This document shows positions 44,668-53,135 of a stretch of 64,000 bases of DNA, piece by piece. The position numbers and the translations under genes were made by a program. The stretch's first letter is position 1. Each line of letters begins with the position of its first letter. This DNA comes from Propionispora sp. 2/2-37 (lineage in GTDB: Bacteria > Bacillota > Negativicutes > Propionisporales > Propionisporaceae). The stretch is taken from the NCBI RefSeq assembly GCF_001298735.1, contig NZ_CYSP01000009.1, forward strand, positions 62,001 to 126,000, given 5' to 3'. A model generated the notes under the pieces. It saw only the letters and a program-made list of their open reading frames with translations. It searched no databases and was not told where the DNA came from.

Positions 44668-44828
44668 GCCCGGCGGCTTTTAGGGCCTGTTGACAAACTG
44701 CTTCTAAACCCTTAAATTCACAAAAAATGGCATTTAAAACCCTAGTAGTTTCACGGGTTCTCAAATGCCATTTTTTTACGAAAAAGTCTTTTGTCAACAA
44801 GCCCTTTTAGCTGCCGGGCTTATTTTTT
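44668..44828 (+). terminator. Terminator hairpin split by an insertion
   Basis: GCCCGGCGG (44668-44676) and CTGCCGGGC (44811-44819) are complementary (one G-T pair) and the right arm is followed by TTATTTTTT. Removing 44684-44803 and one copy of the 7-bp duplication restores a compact hairpin with the loop CTTTTAG. Confidence 0.7.
44684..44803 (+). mobile_element. 120-bp MITE-like element with 7-bp target duplication
   Basis: Terminal inverted repeats GGCCTGTTGACAAA (44684-44697) and TTTGTCAACAAGCC (44790-44803) match at 13 of 14 positions. CTTTTAG flanks both sides (44677-44683 and 44804-44810). Inside, AAAAAATGGCATTT and AAATGCCATTTTTT form a perfect 14-bp stem (44722-44735 and 44763-44776). 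No coding capacity, so it would have been moved by a transposase encoded elsewhere. Confidence 0.8.
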
Positions 44829-44985
44829 GGGGGTACCAGAGTTGTGGGATAGTCGCGAACCGAGGCAACTTTCTCCGGCGACATACATTCCGCGATCGGT
44901 TTTCGCTGACATTCAGACACATGCCGCTATTACGGACAAGTTCGGTATTTCGGAACAGGTTGTGTCCGCTAGACCTGTGAGCCAA

Positions 44986-45081
44986 GTTGACATCGAAGAG
45001 GTCGGAGATTCGAGTTCCTTTAACCCCGCCGGTAATACGTGGCTTTGTAGGCTATCTGTGAAGCCGTTTTTCGTGTTTTCT
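44986..45081 (+). repeat. Direct repeat, copy 2 (displaced tRNA-Val 3' half)
   Basis: GTTGACATCGAAGAGGTC, then the T arm and TAACCCC, a degenerate CCA (GCC) and a degenerate terminator GGCTT / AAGCC + GTTTTT. No D arm or acceptor 5' strand lies upstream, so it is not a functional tRNA. It marks the far end of the island. Confidence 0.85.
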
Positions 45082-45296
45082 ATTTTCCCGAATTACCATA
45101 GTTAATTTGATTTTTGTTATTGTCATGGTGTAAATGTGTTGAAGATGGCAATAGTTTATGCTTTATTATTAGAAACTTGGTGTTGTGGAGTTCTAGAGTG
45201 GCGTGAGTGCCTCATATGACGTGTCTACGAATCGTGGGCTTTATTGCTTAAAGACATGTGTCTATAATTCTTTCAAAAAAACAAATCTGCTTAAAT
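45082..45296. other. Intergenic stretch without recognised features
   Basis: About 215 bases between the displaced tRNA half and the 3' end of the RpiR gene. I see no gene, no clear terminator and no strong promoter. Confidence 0.5.
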
Positions 45297-46151
45297 TTAT
45301 AATCGATGCTTAGCGATTTCCCGACGCCATTGCTTCAGGTTTTCTATATAGCTGTCGGGATCTTTCATAATGATACAGGTATATAACACATCAGCAATAG
45401 CCAGGTGAACCAGTCTAGAAGCAGTTGATTCGGAACGATAGGTAACTTCGCAGCCCATACCGCTTAGAACAATATCAGCCAGTTTAGTTATTGGTGAATT
45501 GGGGTAACCGGTGATGACAATAATGGGAGCGCCGGAATTCTTGGCAACTTTTACGGAATTTAATAAGTCGATATTAGAACCGGTGTGCGAAATGGCAATC
45601 AAAACGTCTTCCGGCGTAAGCAAGGATGCTGAAATAGCTTGCATATGCGTATCGGAAAATGAATGTGCCGATTTGGTAAGGCGTATCAAATGATTTTCCA
45701 TGTCGTGAGCTACAATGCTGGACATGCCCAGAGCGTAAATATCAATTTTGCGGGCGGAGTTGATTTTTTCGGCGGCAGCTTCCATGGCAGAAAAATCAAG
45801 AATCTTTAATGTATCCTGCAGGCCAGTGCAAATATTGCCGAATAATTTCTTTGCCATGTATTCAACAGAATCGTCGACTTTGATATCTTGGAACACCGAT
45901 TCTAAAGGAGTAAATATTTCTCCGGACAACGATATCTTAAGATCCTGTAATCCACTAAAACCTGCTTTACGGCAAAAACGCGATACGGTGATTTCCGATG
46001 TATTCGTTTTTTCGGCTATTTCCGATATGGTCTGCTTCATAGCCTGTTGTGGATAGTTTGAAATATAAGCTGCCAATTTCTGCTCTGATTTGGTGAAGTT
46101 TTTATAATATGGAACTAAAAAAGACAGTAGATTGGGTGAGGAGTTTTCCAT
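45297..46151 (-). CDS. RpiR/MurR-family transcriptional regulator
   Basis: 284 residues: N-terminal HTH_6 domain (AAYISNYPQQAMKQTISEIA, TNTSEITVSRFCRKAGFSG, about 25-75) and C-terminal SIS domain (about 110-250: IDIYALGMSSIVAHDMENHL, DVLIAISHTGSNIDLLN) that binds a phosphosugar. It is divergent from the PTS/dehydrogenase operon and is most likely its regulator, responding to a phosphorylated sugar acid. SD GGGAGGA in front of the ATG at 46151. Confidence 0.92.
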   Translation of the reverse strand: MENSSPNLLSFLVPYYKNFTKSEQKLAAYISNYPQQAMKQTISEIAEKTNTSEITVSRFCRKAGFSGLQDLKISLSGEIFTPLESVFQDIKVDDSVEYMAKKLFGNICTGLQDTLKILDFSAMEAAAEKINSARKIDIYALGMSSIVAHDMENHLIRLTKSAHSFSDTHMQAISASLLTPEDVLIAISHTGSNIDLLNSVKVAKNSGAPIIVITGYPNSPITKLADIVLSGMGCEVTYRSESTASRLVHLAIADVLYTCIIMKDPDSYIENLKQWRREIAKHRL

Positions 46152-46553
46152 GTCACCAATCCTCCCTATGAATAATTGATTGGCTTGTAAAACTTATTGT
46201 TGATAGAAGTATATCATTTATTATAAAAAAAATGCAATAACTACATCAAAAAAGTGTTGTGATTTTTGCGAATTTAGGATACAATTAAAACAAATGAAAA
46301 GAAATTATCAAAAAATATTATTTTAAATGAAGTAGTACTATCTTTAGTCTGTATTTTTTTAATATTATTGATATTGAATACTTGACAGTTTCATAATATT
46401 GAAATTTCTAAATATACATTTTTTTAATGTTTATAAGTCAAATTAAAATATATCTAAATTTTCTGATATTCAATAGGCTGAATATCTGTCATTTACATCG
46501 TTTTAATTTGATTTATATATCTAAGTCTAGTATCCATAATGGAGGGAGTTACT
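46152..46553. promoter_or_regulatory. Divergent control region between RpiR regulator and sugar-acid operon
   Basis: About 400 AT-rich bases. Plus-strand promoter candidates: TTGTGA-17-TACAAT (46257-46285), and TTGACA at 46382 with a weak -10. An inverted repeat TTTCA-N6-TGAAA lies at 46389-46404. No gene is visible here. The long leader is unusual for this type of operon. Confidence 0.45.
46389..46404 (+). promoter_or_regulatory. Candidate RpiR operator
   Basis: TTTCATAATATTGAAA: 5-bp dyad arms with a 6-base centre, overlapping the spacer of a TTGACA (46382-46387) promoter. The arm sequence resembles reported RpiR-family sites; assignment is inference. Confidence 0.35.
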
Positions 46554-47510
46554 TTGAACAAAGTACTAATTACCGCCCGCTCGGCTGCGCACTGTGGGGA
46601 ATGCCTTGATTTATTAAAACAAAATGGCTGTGAGGTGATTGATGGTTCTGGTGATGCACCGCGGAGCGAAAATGAAATGACTGCACTCATAACCGGGGTA
46701 GACGCTGTAATCGCCGGCGTTGATGAGGTAAGTGCCAAGGTTATTGCAGCCGGTAAGCCTACCTTGAAAGTAATCAGCCGGAATGGAGTCGGCTATAACA
46801 AGGTAGATGTACAGGCTGCACGGGCTAATGGGGTAGTAGTAACCTTGAGTCTGGGAACCAATAATATTTCCGTATGCGAACTGGTTTTTGGGTTACTTTT
46901 GTCGGTAGGGAGAAATATTGTCCGGCAAAACGAAGTGGTCCGTGCCGGTGGATGGCAAAGAACTCAGGGCATAGAATTGTTTGGTAAGACACTGGGGGTC
47001 ATTGGTACCGGCCATATTGGCACAGAGGTTATTAAACGGGCTAAGGCGTTTGGTATGAGAACGCTGGCATTTGATTTGTATCCTCTGGCAGAACTGTCGG
47101 AATTATACGGGACGAGGTATGTTAGCCTGGAGGAGCTTTATAAAGAAGCCGACATGATCACCTTACATGTTCCCGCAACGAAAGCGACAATGGGTATGAT
47201 TAATGAAGAAGTTTTACAATCGATGAAAGACTCTGCAATCATAATTAATACGGCACGAGGGGATTTAGTTCATGAAGAGGCTTTAGCGGTTGCTTTGAAG
47301 ACCGGAAAAATTGCAGGTTATGGTGCCGATACGACCGTTCAGGAGCCGCCGGAAAAGGGGCATCCCTTTTTAGATCTCCCCAATGTGGTAATTACTCCAC
47401 ATTGTGGAGGCTATACTCGGGAAGCTGTAGTGCGCTGCAGTGTGACAGCTGCCGAAGAGGTATTAAGGGTGTTGCGCGGGGAAAAACCGTTGTTTCCAGT
47501 GACTCATTAA
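46554..47510 (+). CDS. D-2-hydroxyacid dehydrogenase (first of two)
   Basis: 318 residues from TTG 46554, eight bases after GGAGG (46541-46545); an in-frame ATG at 46539 lies before that SD. NAD(H) domain motif GVIGTGHIGTEV (about 146), catalytic residues Arg in NTARGDLV, Glu in TTVQEPPEKG and His in TPHCGG. Family members reduce 2-keto acids, including 2-ketogluconate and phosphoglycerate-type substrates. First gene of the sugar-acid operon; 27 bases before the aldolase. Confidence 0.9.
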   Translation: MNKVLITARSAAHCGECLDLLKQNGCEVIDGSGDAPRSENEMTALITGVDAVIAGVDEVSAKVIAAGKPTLKVISRNGVGYNKVDVQAARANGVVVTLSLGTNNISVCELVFGLLLSVGRNIVRQNEVVRAGGWQRTQGIELFGKTLGVIGTGHIGTEVIKRAKAFGMRTLAFDLYPLAELSELYGTRYVSLEELYKEADMITLHVPATKATMGMINEEVLQSMKDSAIIINTARGDLVHEEALAVALKTGKIAGYGADTTVQEPPEKGHPFLDLPNVVITPHCGGYTREAVVRCSVTAAEEVLRVLRGEKPLFPVTH

Positions 47511-47537
47511 GGATAGATTAAGCTAGGAGGTTGAAAA

Positions 47538-48191
47538 ATGTCGAATTTATTAAGAAAATATCAGACCGTCCAAAGGATTATCGATGTCGGTGTGGTAGCG
47601 GTTGTTCGCGCTGAAACTGAAGAACAGGCCAAGAAAATTGCGGATGCCTGCATAGCGGGAGGTGTCACTGCCATTGAGATGACATTTACTGTGCCGGATG
47701 CACATAAAGTTATGGAAAGTTTAGCGCAGATGTATTCGCCGGAGCAGTTGATATTAGGTGCAGGTACTGTACTGGATCCTGAAACTGCCCGCATAGCTAT
47801 TTTAAGCGGGGCCAGCTATGTAGTAACGCCCATGTTGTCGCTGCCGACGGTTACGTTGTGTAATCGTTACCATGTTCCGGTAATGCCCGGTGCAGCGACT
47901 GCCAAAGAGGCGGTGGAGGCTTTAGAAGCCGGTGCCGACGTGATCAAGGTATTTCCGGGGGAATTATACGGACCGAAAGTCATAAAGGCCTTGAAGGGAC
48001 CGCTGCCACAGGCTAATTTCATGCCGACCGGTGGCGTGACCCCGGATAATGCCGCGGAATGGATCAAAGCCGGAGCAGTAGCAATCGGAGCCGGCGGGGC
48101 ATTAAGCGGGCCTGCAGCTAAGGGTGATTATGCCGGTGTAACTGAAAATGCCAAAAAATTTATTGCCGCAGTAAAATCGGCCCGCAGTTAA
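47538..48191 (+). CDS. KDPG/KHG-type aldolase
   Basis: 217 residues, class I trimeric aldolase of the Entner-Doudoroff type (KDPG to pyruvate plus glyceraldehyde 3-phosphate). The Schiff-base Lys is in ADVIKVFPGELYGP (about 138), the general base Glu in IEMTFTVPD (about 48), and the phosphate loop in PTGGVTPDN. No 6-phosphogluconate dehydratase or KDG kinase gene is adjacent, so how its substrate arises is unclear. Confidence 0.9.
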   Translation: MSNLLRKYQTVQRIIDVGVVAVVRAETEEQAKKIADACIAGGVTAIEMTFTVPDAHKVMESLAQMYSPEQLILGAGTVLDPETARIAILSGASYVVTPMLSLPTVTLCNRYHVPVMPGAATAKEAVEALEAGADVIKVFPGELYGPKVIKALKGPLPQANFMPTGGVTPDNAAEWIKAGAVAIGAGGALSGPAAKGDYAGVTENAKKFIAAVKSARS

Positions 48192-48232
48192 CGGTAGTAA
48201 TGAATGATTTCGAATTTACCTTTTAGGAGAGG

Positions 48233-49240
48233 ATGAATACGCACATGAGAACTAAAATTGCCATAGTCAATTCCAGCAGTTTTGGAGAAATTTTTCCGGA
48301 GCATATAGAAAGGCTGGAAGCTCTGGGCGAGATTAAAAAATTTACCTTGCCTAAAGACCTGGGAGGGAAAGAACTGGCGGAATGCCTGAAGGGTCATGAA
48401 GTTATTATAGCTAGTGTGACGGCACTATATAACAGAGAATTTTTTGAGCATAAAGATAGGACGCTGTTGATTTCCCGGCATGGTATTGGTTACAACAATA
48501 TTGATGTTACAGCAGCTACTGAGAAAGGCACCCTGGTTACCAAGGTTTCCAGTCTGATTGAAAGGGAAGCCGTAGCCGAAAATGCGGTTGCATTACTGAT
48601 GACCGTGATGCGCAAAGTGCGGGAAGCTTCATGGGAGGCTAAGGAGGGTAAGTGGGCAGAACGGGCAAGGTTCGTTGGCAATGAGATTAAAGATAAAACA
48701 GTGGGTGTTATCGGTTTTGGTAATATTGGCAGCAGAGTCGGCGAAATATTAAAATATGGTTTTAATGCAAAACTGGTTGCTTATGACCCCGAACTATCAG
48801 CAGAAAAGATACAACAAAGAGGCGCAATACCCGTTACGCTGGAAGAACTGCTTTCCACAGCAGATATTATTTCGCTGAATGCCTGTGTAACTCCCCTGAA
48901 TTATCATTTGCTTTCTGCGCAACAATTTTCTCTTCTAAAAAAGAAGGTATTTCTCGTCAATACTGCCCGCGGGGAACTAATGGATGAGAATGCGCTGATT
49001 GATGCTTTAGATAATGGCACAATAGCAGGGGCTGGTCTTGATGTGATCGAAGGTGAGCCAATTACAGCAGAACATCCTTTACTCAAATATGAAAATGTAG
49101 TCATTACTCCTCATACTTCTGCCTATACCTATGAATGCTTATATGGTATGGGGAATAAGGTTGTTACTGATGTAGAAAGGGTACTTGCCGGTCAGATTCC
49201 GGAGAATGTTATTAATACAGAAGTTTTATCCTGCAGATAA
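48233..49240 (+). CDS. D-2-hydroxyacid dehydrogenase (second of two)
   Basis: 335 residues from ATG 48233, or 331 from ATG 48245 (MRTKIAIVNSSSFG), which lines up better with its paralogue; AGGAGAGG at 48225-48232 is close to the first and far from the second. NAD motif GVIGFGNIGSRVGEI, catalytic Arg in NTARGELM, Glu in DVIEGEPI and His in TPHTSA. Clearly a paralogue of the 46554 gene but diverged, so the two probably act on different 2-keto or 2-hydroxy acids. Confidence 0.9.
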   Translation: MNTHMRTKIAIVNSSSFGEIFPEHIERLEALGEIKKFTLPKDLGGKELAECLKGHEVIIASVTALYNREFFEHKDRTLLISRHGIGYNNIDVTAATEKGTLVTKVSSLIEREAVAENAVALLMTVMRKVREASWEAKEGKWAERARFVGNEIKDKTVGVIGFGNIGSRVGEILKYGFNAKLVAYDPELSAEKIQQRGAIPVTLEELLSTADIISLNACVTPLNYHLLSAQQFSLLKKKVFLVNTARGELMDENALIDALDNGTIAGAGLDVIEGEPITAEHPLLKYENVVITPHTSAYTYECLYGMGNKVVTDVERVLAGQIPENVINTEVLSCR

Positions 49241-49330
49241 TGCCGGAGTTATGGTTAGAGGATGGACATACAGTAACGTTTTGTGTTTTTTTGTTTAATA
49301 ATTTAAATTTATGAAAAAGAGGTGTGGGAA

Positions 49331-50098
49331 ATGGGAGAAATAAGTGTAACCCAGGCGGCTCTTATTGCGCTGTGGGTAACGGTAGTTCAGGCTCGTGCTC
49401 TAGGTTATTCAACGTTAATGCTCAGGTTTAGCCCAATGATGACAGGTTTAGTTGTCGGTATCGTCTTAGGTAATGTACCGTTGGCTATGACAATTACGGC
49501 GGCTATTCAATTAATTTATATGGGCATGATAGCGCCCGGTGGTGCCATGCCAAGCGAACCGGCCGTCGCAACCGCGATAGCGGTACCGGTTGCCATGCTC
49601 GCCGGTTTGGCACCTACAGAAGCGATTGCGGTAGCTGTACCGGTTGGCCTTTTAGGCAGTTACATTTATTCTTTTCGATTTTTTATTAACTCATTTATTG
49701 TTCGATTGATGGATAAGTATGCTGCGGAAACGAATGACAAGGGATTGACTTTTGCTATTATCATTCTTCCGATAGCTGTTAGTATGGTTTTGTTCTTTCC
49801 ATTACTGTTTGTGGGTCTCTATGCAGGGGCTCCTGTCATTGCGTCCTTCCTTTCTCAGCTTTCAGGAGGAACCGTATTCCATGTCTTAGGGGCTGTTGGC
49901 GGTGGACTTGCTGCATTAGGTATTGCTTTGATTATGAAGGTAATTGGAAAAACTCAGTTTATTGTGTTCTTTTTGCTGGCATATTTCATGGCGGTAAGTT
50001 TTAAAAGCCTAGGGATCAATACGGTAACTTACGCCATTTTTGGTGGTATTATTGCGTATCTGTATACAATTTTTGCCAATGAAAATGTTGAACGCTAA
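49331..50098 (+). CDS. PTS system mannose/fructose/sorbose-family IIC component
   Basis: 255 residues, polytopic permease subunit. ISVTQAALIALWVTVVQARA and the motif MIAPGGAMPSEPAVATAIAVP are typical of mannose-family IIC. ATG 49331 follows GAGGTG; a GTG at 49322 overlaps it. Works with IID as membrane channel for phosphorylating uptake. First of four PTS genes in the operon. Confidence 0.95.
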   Translation: MGEISVTQAALIALWVTVVQARALGYSTLMLRFSPMMTGLVVGIVLGNVPLAMTITAAIQLIYMGMIAPGGAMPSEPAVATAIAVPVAMLAGLAPTEAIAVAVPVGLLGSYIYSFRFFINSFIVRLMDKYAAETNDKGLTFAIIILPIAVSMVLFFPLLFVGLYAGAPVIASFLSQLSGGTVFHVLGAVGGGLAALGIALIMKVIGKTQFIVFFLLAYFMAVSFKSLGINTVTYAIFGGIIAYLYTIFANENVER

Positions 50099-50107
50099 AA
50101 GGAGTGA

Positions 50108-50992
50108 ATGACCATGAGTGAAGAATTTGTTGACAAACAGACAAACAATATTGCTCCTCCGGAGAAAATTACGACCAAAGACTTAGCCAAGAGTTGGTTT
50201 CGGTGGTGGTACGCCAATGAAATTCCGCATAGTTTTGACAGAATGATAGCTCCCTCATTGTTATGGGCATTAATGCCGATATTAAGAAAATTATATAAAG
50301 AGGAGCGGCATTTAAAAGAAGCCTACGAAAGGCATACGCAGTTTTATAATACGCAGGCGATCTGGGGTGGAGGAACGATACTGGGGATAACCATATCGCT
50401 GGAAGAGGCCAGAGCCAAAGGATTGGCTGATGGCAGTGTTGATCCGGACAGTGAAGAGAGCGGAATTATTAATGCTACAAAAGTTGGTTTGATGGGGCCG
50501 CTGGCTGGTATCGGGGATGCCATTGACTCTGGTACGGTTCAGTATATTTTACTGGCCATTTTCTTGCCGTGGGCACAGGCAGGGAGTGGCCTGGGAGCGT
50601 TGATACCCTGGCTTGCTTTTGTGGTTTTAACCTATCTATATGGCTTTTATTTTGTAAGATTAGGGCATGGATTAGGCCGGGCAGCAGTCAGTGAAATTGT
50701 TGGCGGTAAAAATATAAAGAGGATTATCAATGGGTTATCCGTGTTAGGGATATTTATGATGGGGATTTTGGCAGCCTCTTATGTAAAAGTGGGAAGCAGC
50801 CTGAAGTGGACTATATCCGGTAAAGAGTTTGCCCTTCAGCAGATATTCGACCAAATCCTGCCCGGGTTGCTGCCGTTGATTACTGTTATGGGAATATATT
50901 GGTATTTCACCAAAAAGGGATTAAAAATAACGCAGGCACTTGTAGGAACGTCCGTTATTTTAGGAGTTCTGGCAGCGGTTGGCATATTGTAG
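50108..50992 (+). CDS. PTS system mannose/fructose/sorbose-family IID component
   Basis: 294 residues (start ATG 50108 or 50114). Family motifs HSFDRMIAPS, HTQFYNTQAIWGGGTILGI and KVGLMGPLAGIGDAIDSGTV are present, with membrane segments in the C-terminal half. IID is found only in the mannose PTS family, which also transports gluconate, glucosaminate and amino sugars. Nine bases after IIC. Confidence 0.95.
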   Translation: MTMSEEFVDKQTNNIAPPEKITTKDLAKSWFRWWYANEIPHSFDRMIAPSLLWALMPILRKLYKEERHLKEAYERHTQFYNTQAIWGGGTILGITISLEEARAKGLADGSVDPDSEESGIINATKVGLMGPLAGIGDAIDSGTVQYILLAIFLPWAQAGSGLGALIPWLAFVVLTYLYGFYFVRLGHGLGRAAVSEIVGGKNIKRIINGLSVLGIFMMGILAASYVKVGSSLKWTISGKEFALQQIFDQILPGLLPLITVMGIYWYFTKKGLKITQALVGTSVILGVLAAVGIL

Positions 50993-51078
50993 GATTGGAT
51001 CACGCAGCGATAATAACAGGTTGTCCTGTTATATCGTTAACTAGGATGGATTGGTCATGTTAATTATGAGGTGAGTTT

Positions 51079-51474
51079 ATGAAACAAACGGCTGTGTTAA
51101 TTATTACACACGGAAAATTCGGCATAGAATTACTAAAAAGTGTTGAAATGATTATTGGTGAACAACAAGATGCCTTTGCATTGGGACTGTGCTTAGGTAA
51201 CGATGTGGATGATTTGCGTAATGATGCCGAAAAAATTGTCAGAAAAGCAAAAGAATCAGGGAAAGATGTTATTATTCTTGTCGATCTATTGGGTGGCAGT
51301 CCGTCCAATGTTGCCCTGTATATGGCCAAGGCCCATGATGTCAAGGTAGTTACCGGTGTTAATATATTAATGCTCATAGAATTATTTTCTTCCCGGGAGT
51401 CCAAAGAGGTGGATGAGCTTCTTGCGGCCGTGGTTAGCACCGGAGTGGAAGGCATAAAACAATTTCCACAATAA
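51079..51474 (+). CDS. PTS system mannose-family IIA component
   Basis: 131 residues, cytosolic. Phosphorylated by HPr on His11 in LIITHGKFG; LVDLLGGSPSNVAL is the second family motif. IIA is a separate protein here, not fused to IIB. 86 bases after IID. Confidence 0.94.
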   Translation: MKQTAVLIITHGKFGIELLKSVEMIIGEQQDAFALGLCLGNDVDDLRNDAEKIVRKAKESGKDVIILVDLLGGSPSNVALYMAKAHDVKVVTGVNILMLIELFSSRESKEVDELLAAVVSTGVEGIKQFPQ

Positions 51475-51496
51475 AAAAGTAGAGAGGGATGATAAA

Positions 51497-51991
51497 ATGG
51501 GTGCAATTTGTTTAACCAGAGTGGATGATCGGTTAATTCATGGTCAGGTTATGACAAAATGGTCAAAGGGTGGTTTTAACAGTAATGCAATTTTTGTTGT
51601 GGATGACGAAATAGCAAAAGATCCTTTTATGAAAGATATCTATGCCATGTCGACTGCCAACTCGGGAATGACGATTAAAGTATTTTCTATAGATGGCGCC
51701 GTAGAGTATTGGGAAAAAGCTAATTTTGAAAACGACAGAGCCATTTTACTGTTTAAAACCATTGCTGCCGTCAAACAAGCTATTGAAAAAGGATTGCCGA
51801 TAGATAATTTAAATGTGGGCGGAATCAGCAAGAAAAAAGATGCAAAGTTTGTAATTGACAGCGTAGCATTGCTTTCAAGCGATGTTGAAATACTGAAGGA
51901 GTTAAATGGCAAGGGGGTAAAGATATTTTTCCAGACAGTTCCGGATACCAAATTGGTTAGTTTTGAAAGTGGATTAAAGTCAATATCTTAA
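51497..51991 (+). CDS. PTS system mannose-family IIB component
   Basis: 164 residues, cytosolic. Phospho-acceptor His15 in RVDDRLIHGQVMTKW; FKTIAAVKQAIEKG and NVGGIS are typical. It takes phosphate from IIA and passes it to the sugar carried by IIC/IID. Confidence 0.95.
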   Translation: MGAICLTRVDDRLIHGQVMTKWSKGGFNSNAIFVVDDEIAKDPFMKDIYAMSTANSGMTIKVFSIDGAVEYWEKANFENDRAILLFKTIAAVKQAIEKGLPIDNLNVGGISKKKDAKFVIDSVALLSSDVEILKELNGKGVKIFFQTVPDTKLVSFESGLKSIS

Positions 51992-52022
51992 AGTTACAAC
52001 AGTTAATTTGGATTTTTGATAG

Positions 52023-52099
52023 ATGATCCGGGGCAGGTAGGAATTTTGCTTTTTGAAACTTGCTGGCTCAAAAGTTATTTGTTACCGGTCCCGGATCAT
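52023..52099 (+). repeat. Wide inverted repeat after the PTS genes
   Basis: ATGATCCGGG (52023-52032) and CCCGGATCAT (52090-52099), perfect 10-bp arms enclosing 57 bases, followed by TTTATAAT. It may be a terminator with a large structured loop between the PTS genes and the HAD gene. Confidence 0.5.
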
Positions 52100-52216
52100 T
52101 TTATAATGCGCAAGTATATGGAACCTTATCCTATAAACGTAATGTTTTGGTTTGCTCTCATTGCGCCTAAGTCAAGAGGTTAAGATTTACTGGCATGTGA
52201 ATTTGAGGGGGAATAT

Positions 52217-53026
52217 ATGCAACATAACGATATAAAATTGGTAGCCCTTGATCTTGATGGTACCTTGCTGGATAGCGCCAAAAGGCTCCCTGAGAGTACG
52301 GCAGAGTATATTAGCCACATAAGCGGACAAGGCATCAAGGTGGTGCTGGCATCGTCCAGAATGCCACCAGGTGCGTTGCCGGTTTACAGGCAATTGGGGC
52401 TTAGGACACCGATGATCGCTCTGGGGGGAAGTTATGTATTTATCCCATCCAGCGATGAAATCATTTATGATCAGCCGATGTCCTTAAACGATTATCATTA
52501 TGCAGTACGATTGCTGGAACAGCATCAGACTTATTTTAAAGTTTACGGCAGGAATTTCTTCTATACTCGGGAAATGGATGAACGGACAAGAAATTTTTCG
52601 CAAACTCACCACTCACCCGGTCGGTCTATGGAAGGCAAAAGTCTGACGGCTATGCCGGAATCTGCCTATAATTTGTTTGCTTTGGAAATTACTGACGAAT
52701 TATTGCAGCTTTATTTATCTGAATTTAAAAAAAATTGTCCGCAGCTTCAAGTATTTACGGAAGGAAAGAATGGACTGGGGCTGGTTGATAAGCGGGCTGG
52801 CAAGGAAAATGCTTTGATCGCAATTGGCGCATATTATGGTATTAAAATGACAAATATCCTGACTATTGGCAATGAAAGCAATGATGTAAAGATGATTCAA
52901 TGCGCCGGTATCGGACTTGCTATGGCCAATGGCTGTAAAGAAATCAAAGAGGCCGCGGATGCAGTTATTGGAGATAATGATCATTTAGGTGTGGAAACAG
53001 CGTTAAAACAGTATCTGGGTTTGTAA
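52217..53026 (+). CDS. HAD-superfamily Cof-type phosphatase
   Basis: 269 residues, class IIB HAD. Motif I LDLDGTLLDS (residue 11, nucleophile Asp), motif II SSRMP, motif III Lys and motif IV IGNESNDVKMI (about 215). Such enzymes hydrolyse sugar phosphates and other small phosphates. Downstream of the PTS genes, it may limit sugar-phosphate build-up; the wide inverted repeat before it may separate its transcription. Confidence 0.88.
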   Translation: MQHNDIKLVALDLDGTLLDSAKRLPESTAEYISHISGQGIKVVLASSRMPPGALPVYRQLGLRTPMIALGGSYVFIPSSDEIIYDQPMSLNDYHYAVRLLEQHQTYFKVYGRNFFYTREMDERTRNFSQTHHSPGRSMEGKSLTAMPESAYNLFALEITDELLQLYLSEFKKNCPQLQVFTEGKNGLGLVDKRAGKENALIAIGAYYGIKMTNILTIGNESNDVKMIQCAGIGLAMANGCKEIKEAADAVIGDNDHLGVETALKQYLGL

Positions 53027-53135
53027 TATTATCGTAATTTGATAAAGTCAATGATGAAAATTACGGAGGACGGAGCTTAATGCTAAGCTAAAAAGACGTA
53101 GTCAAAGTGCGTCAACACAGTCTAGGAGGAAATAT

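Noticed and set aside
44941-45040. Second functional tRNA gene
   Set aside because: Only the 3' half is present; no D arm or acceptor 5' strand upstream.
44765-45105. Overlapping plus-strand ORFs of 71 and 104 codons
   Set aside because: They start inside the MITE-like element or the split terminator and run through the displaced tRNA half; not real genes.
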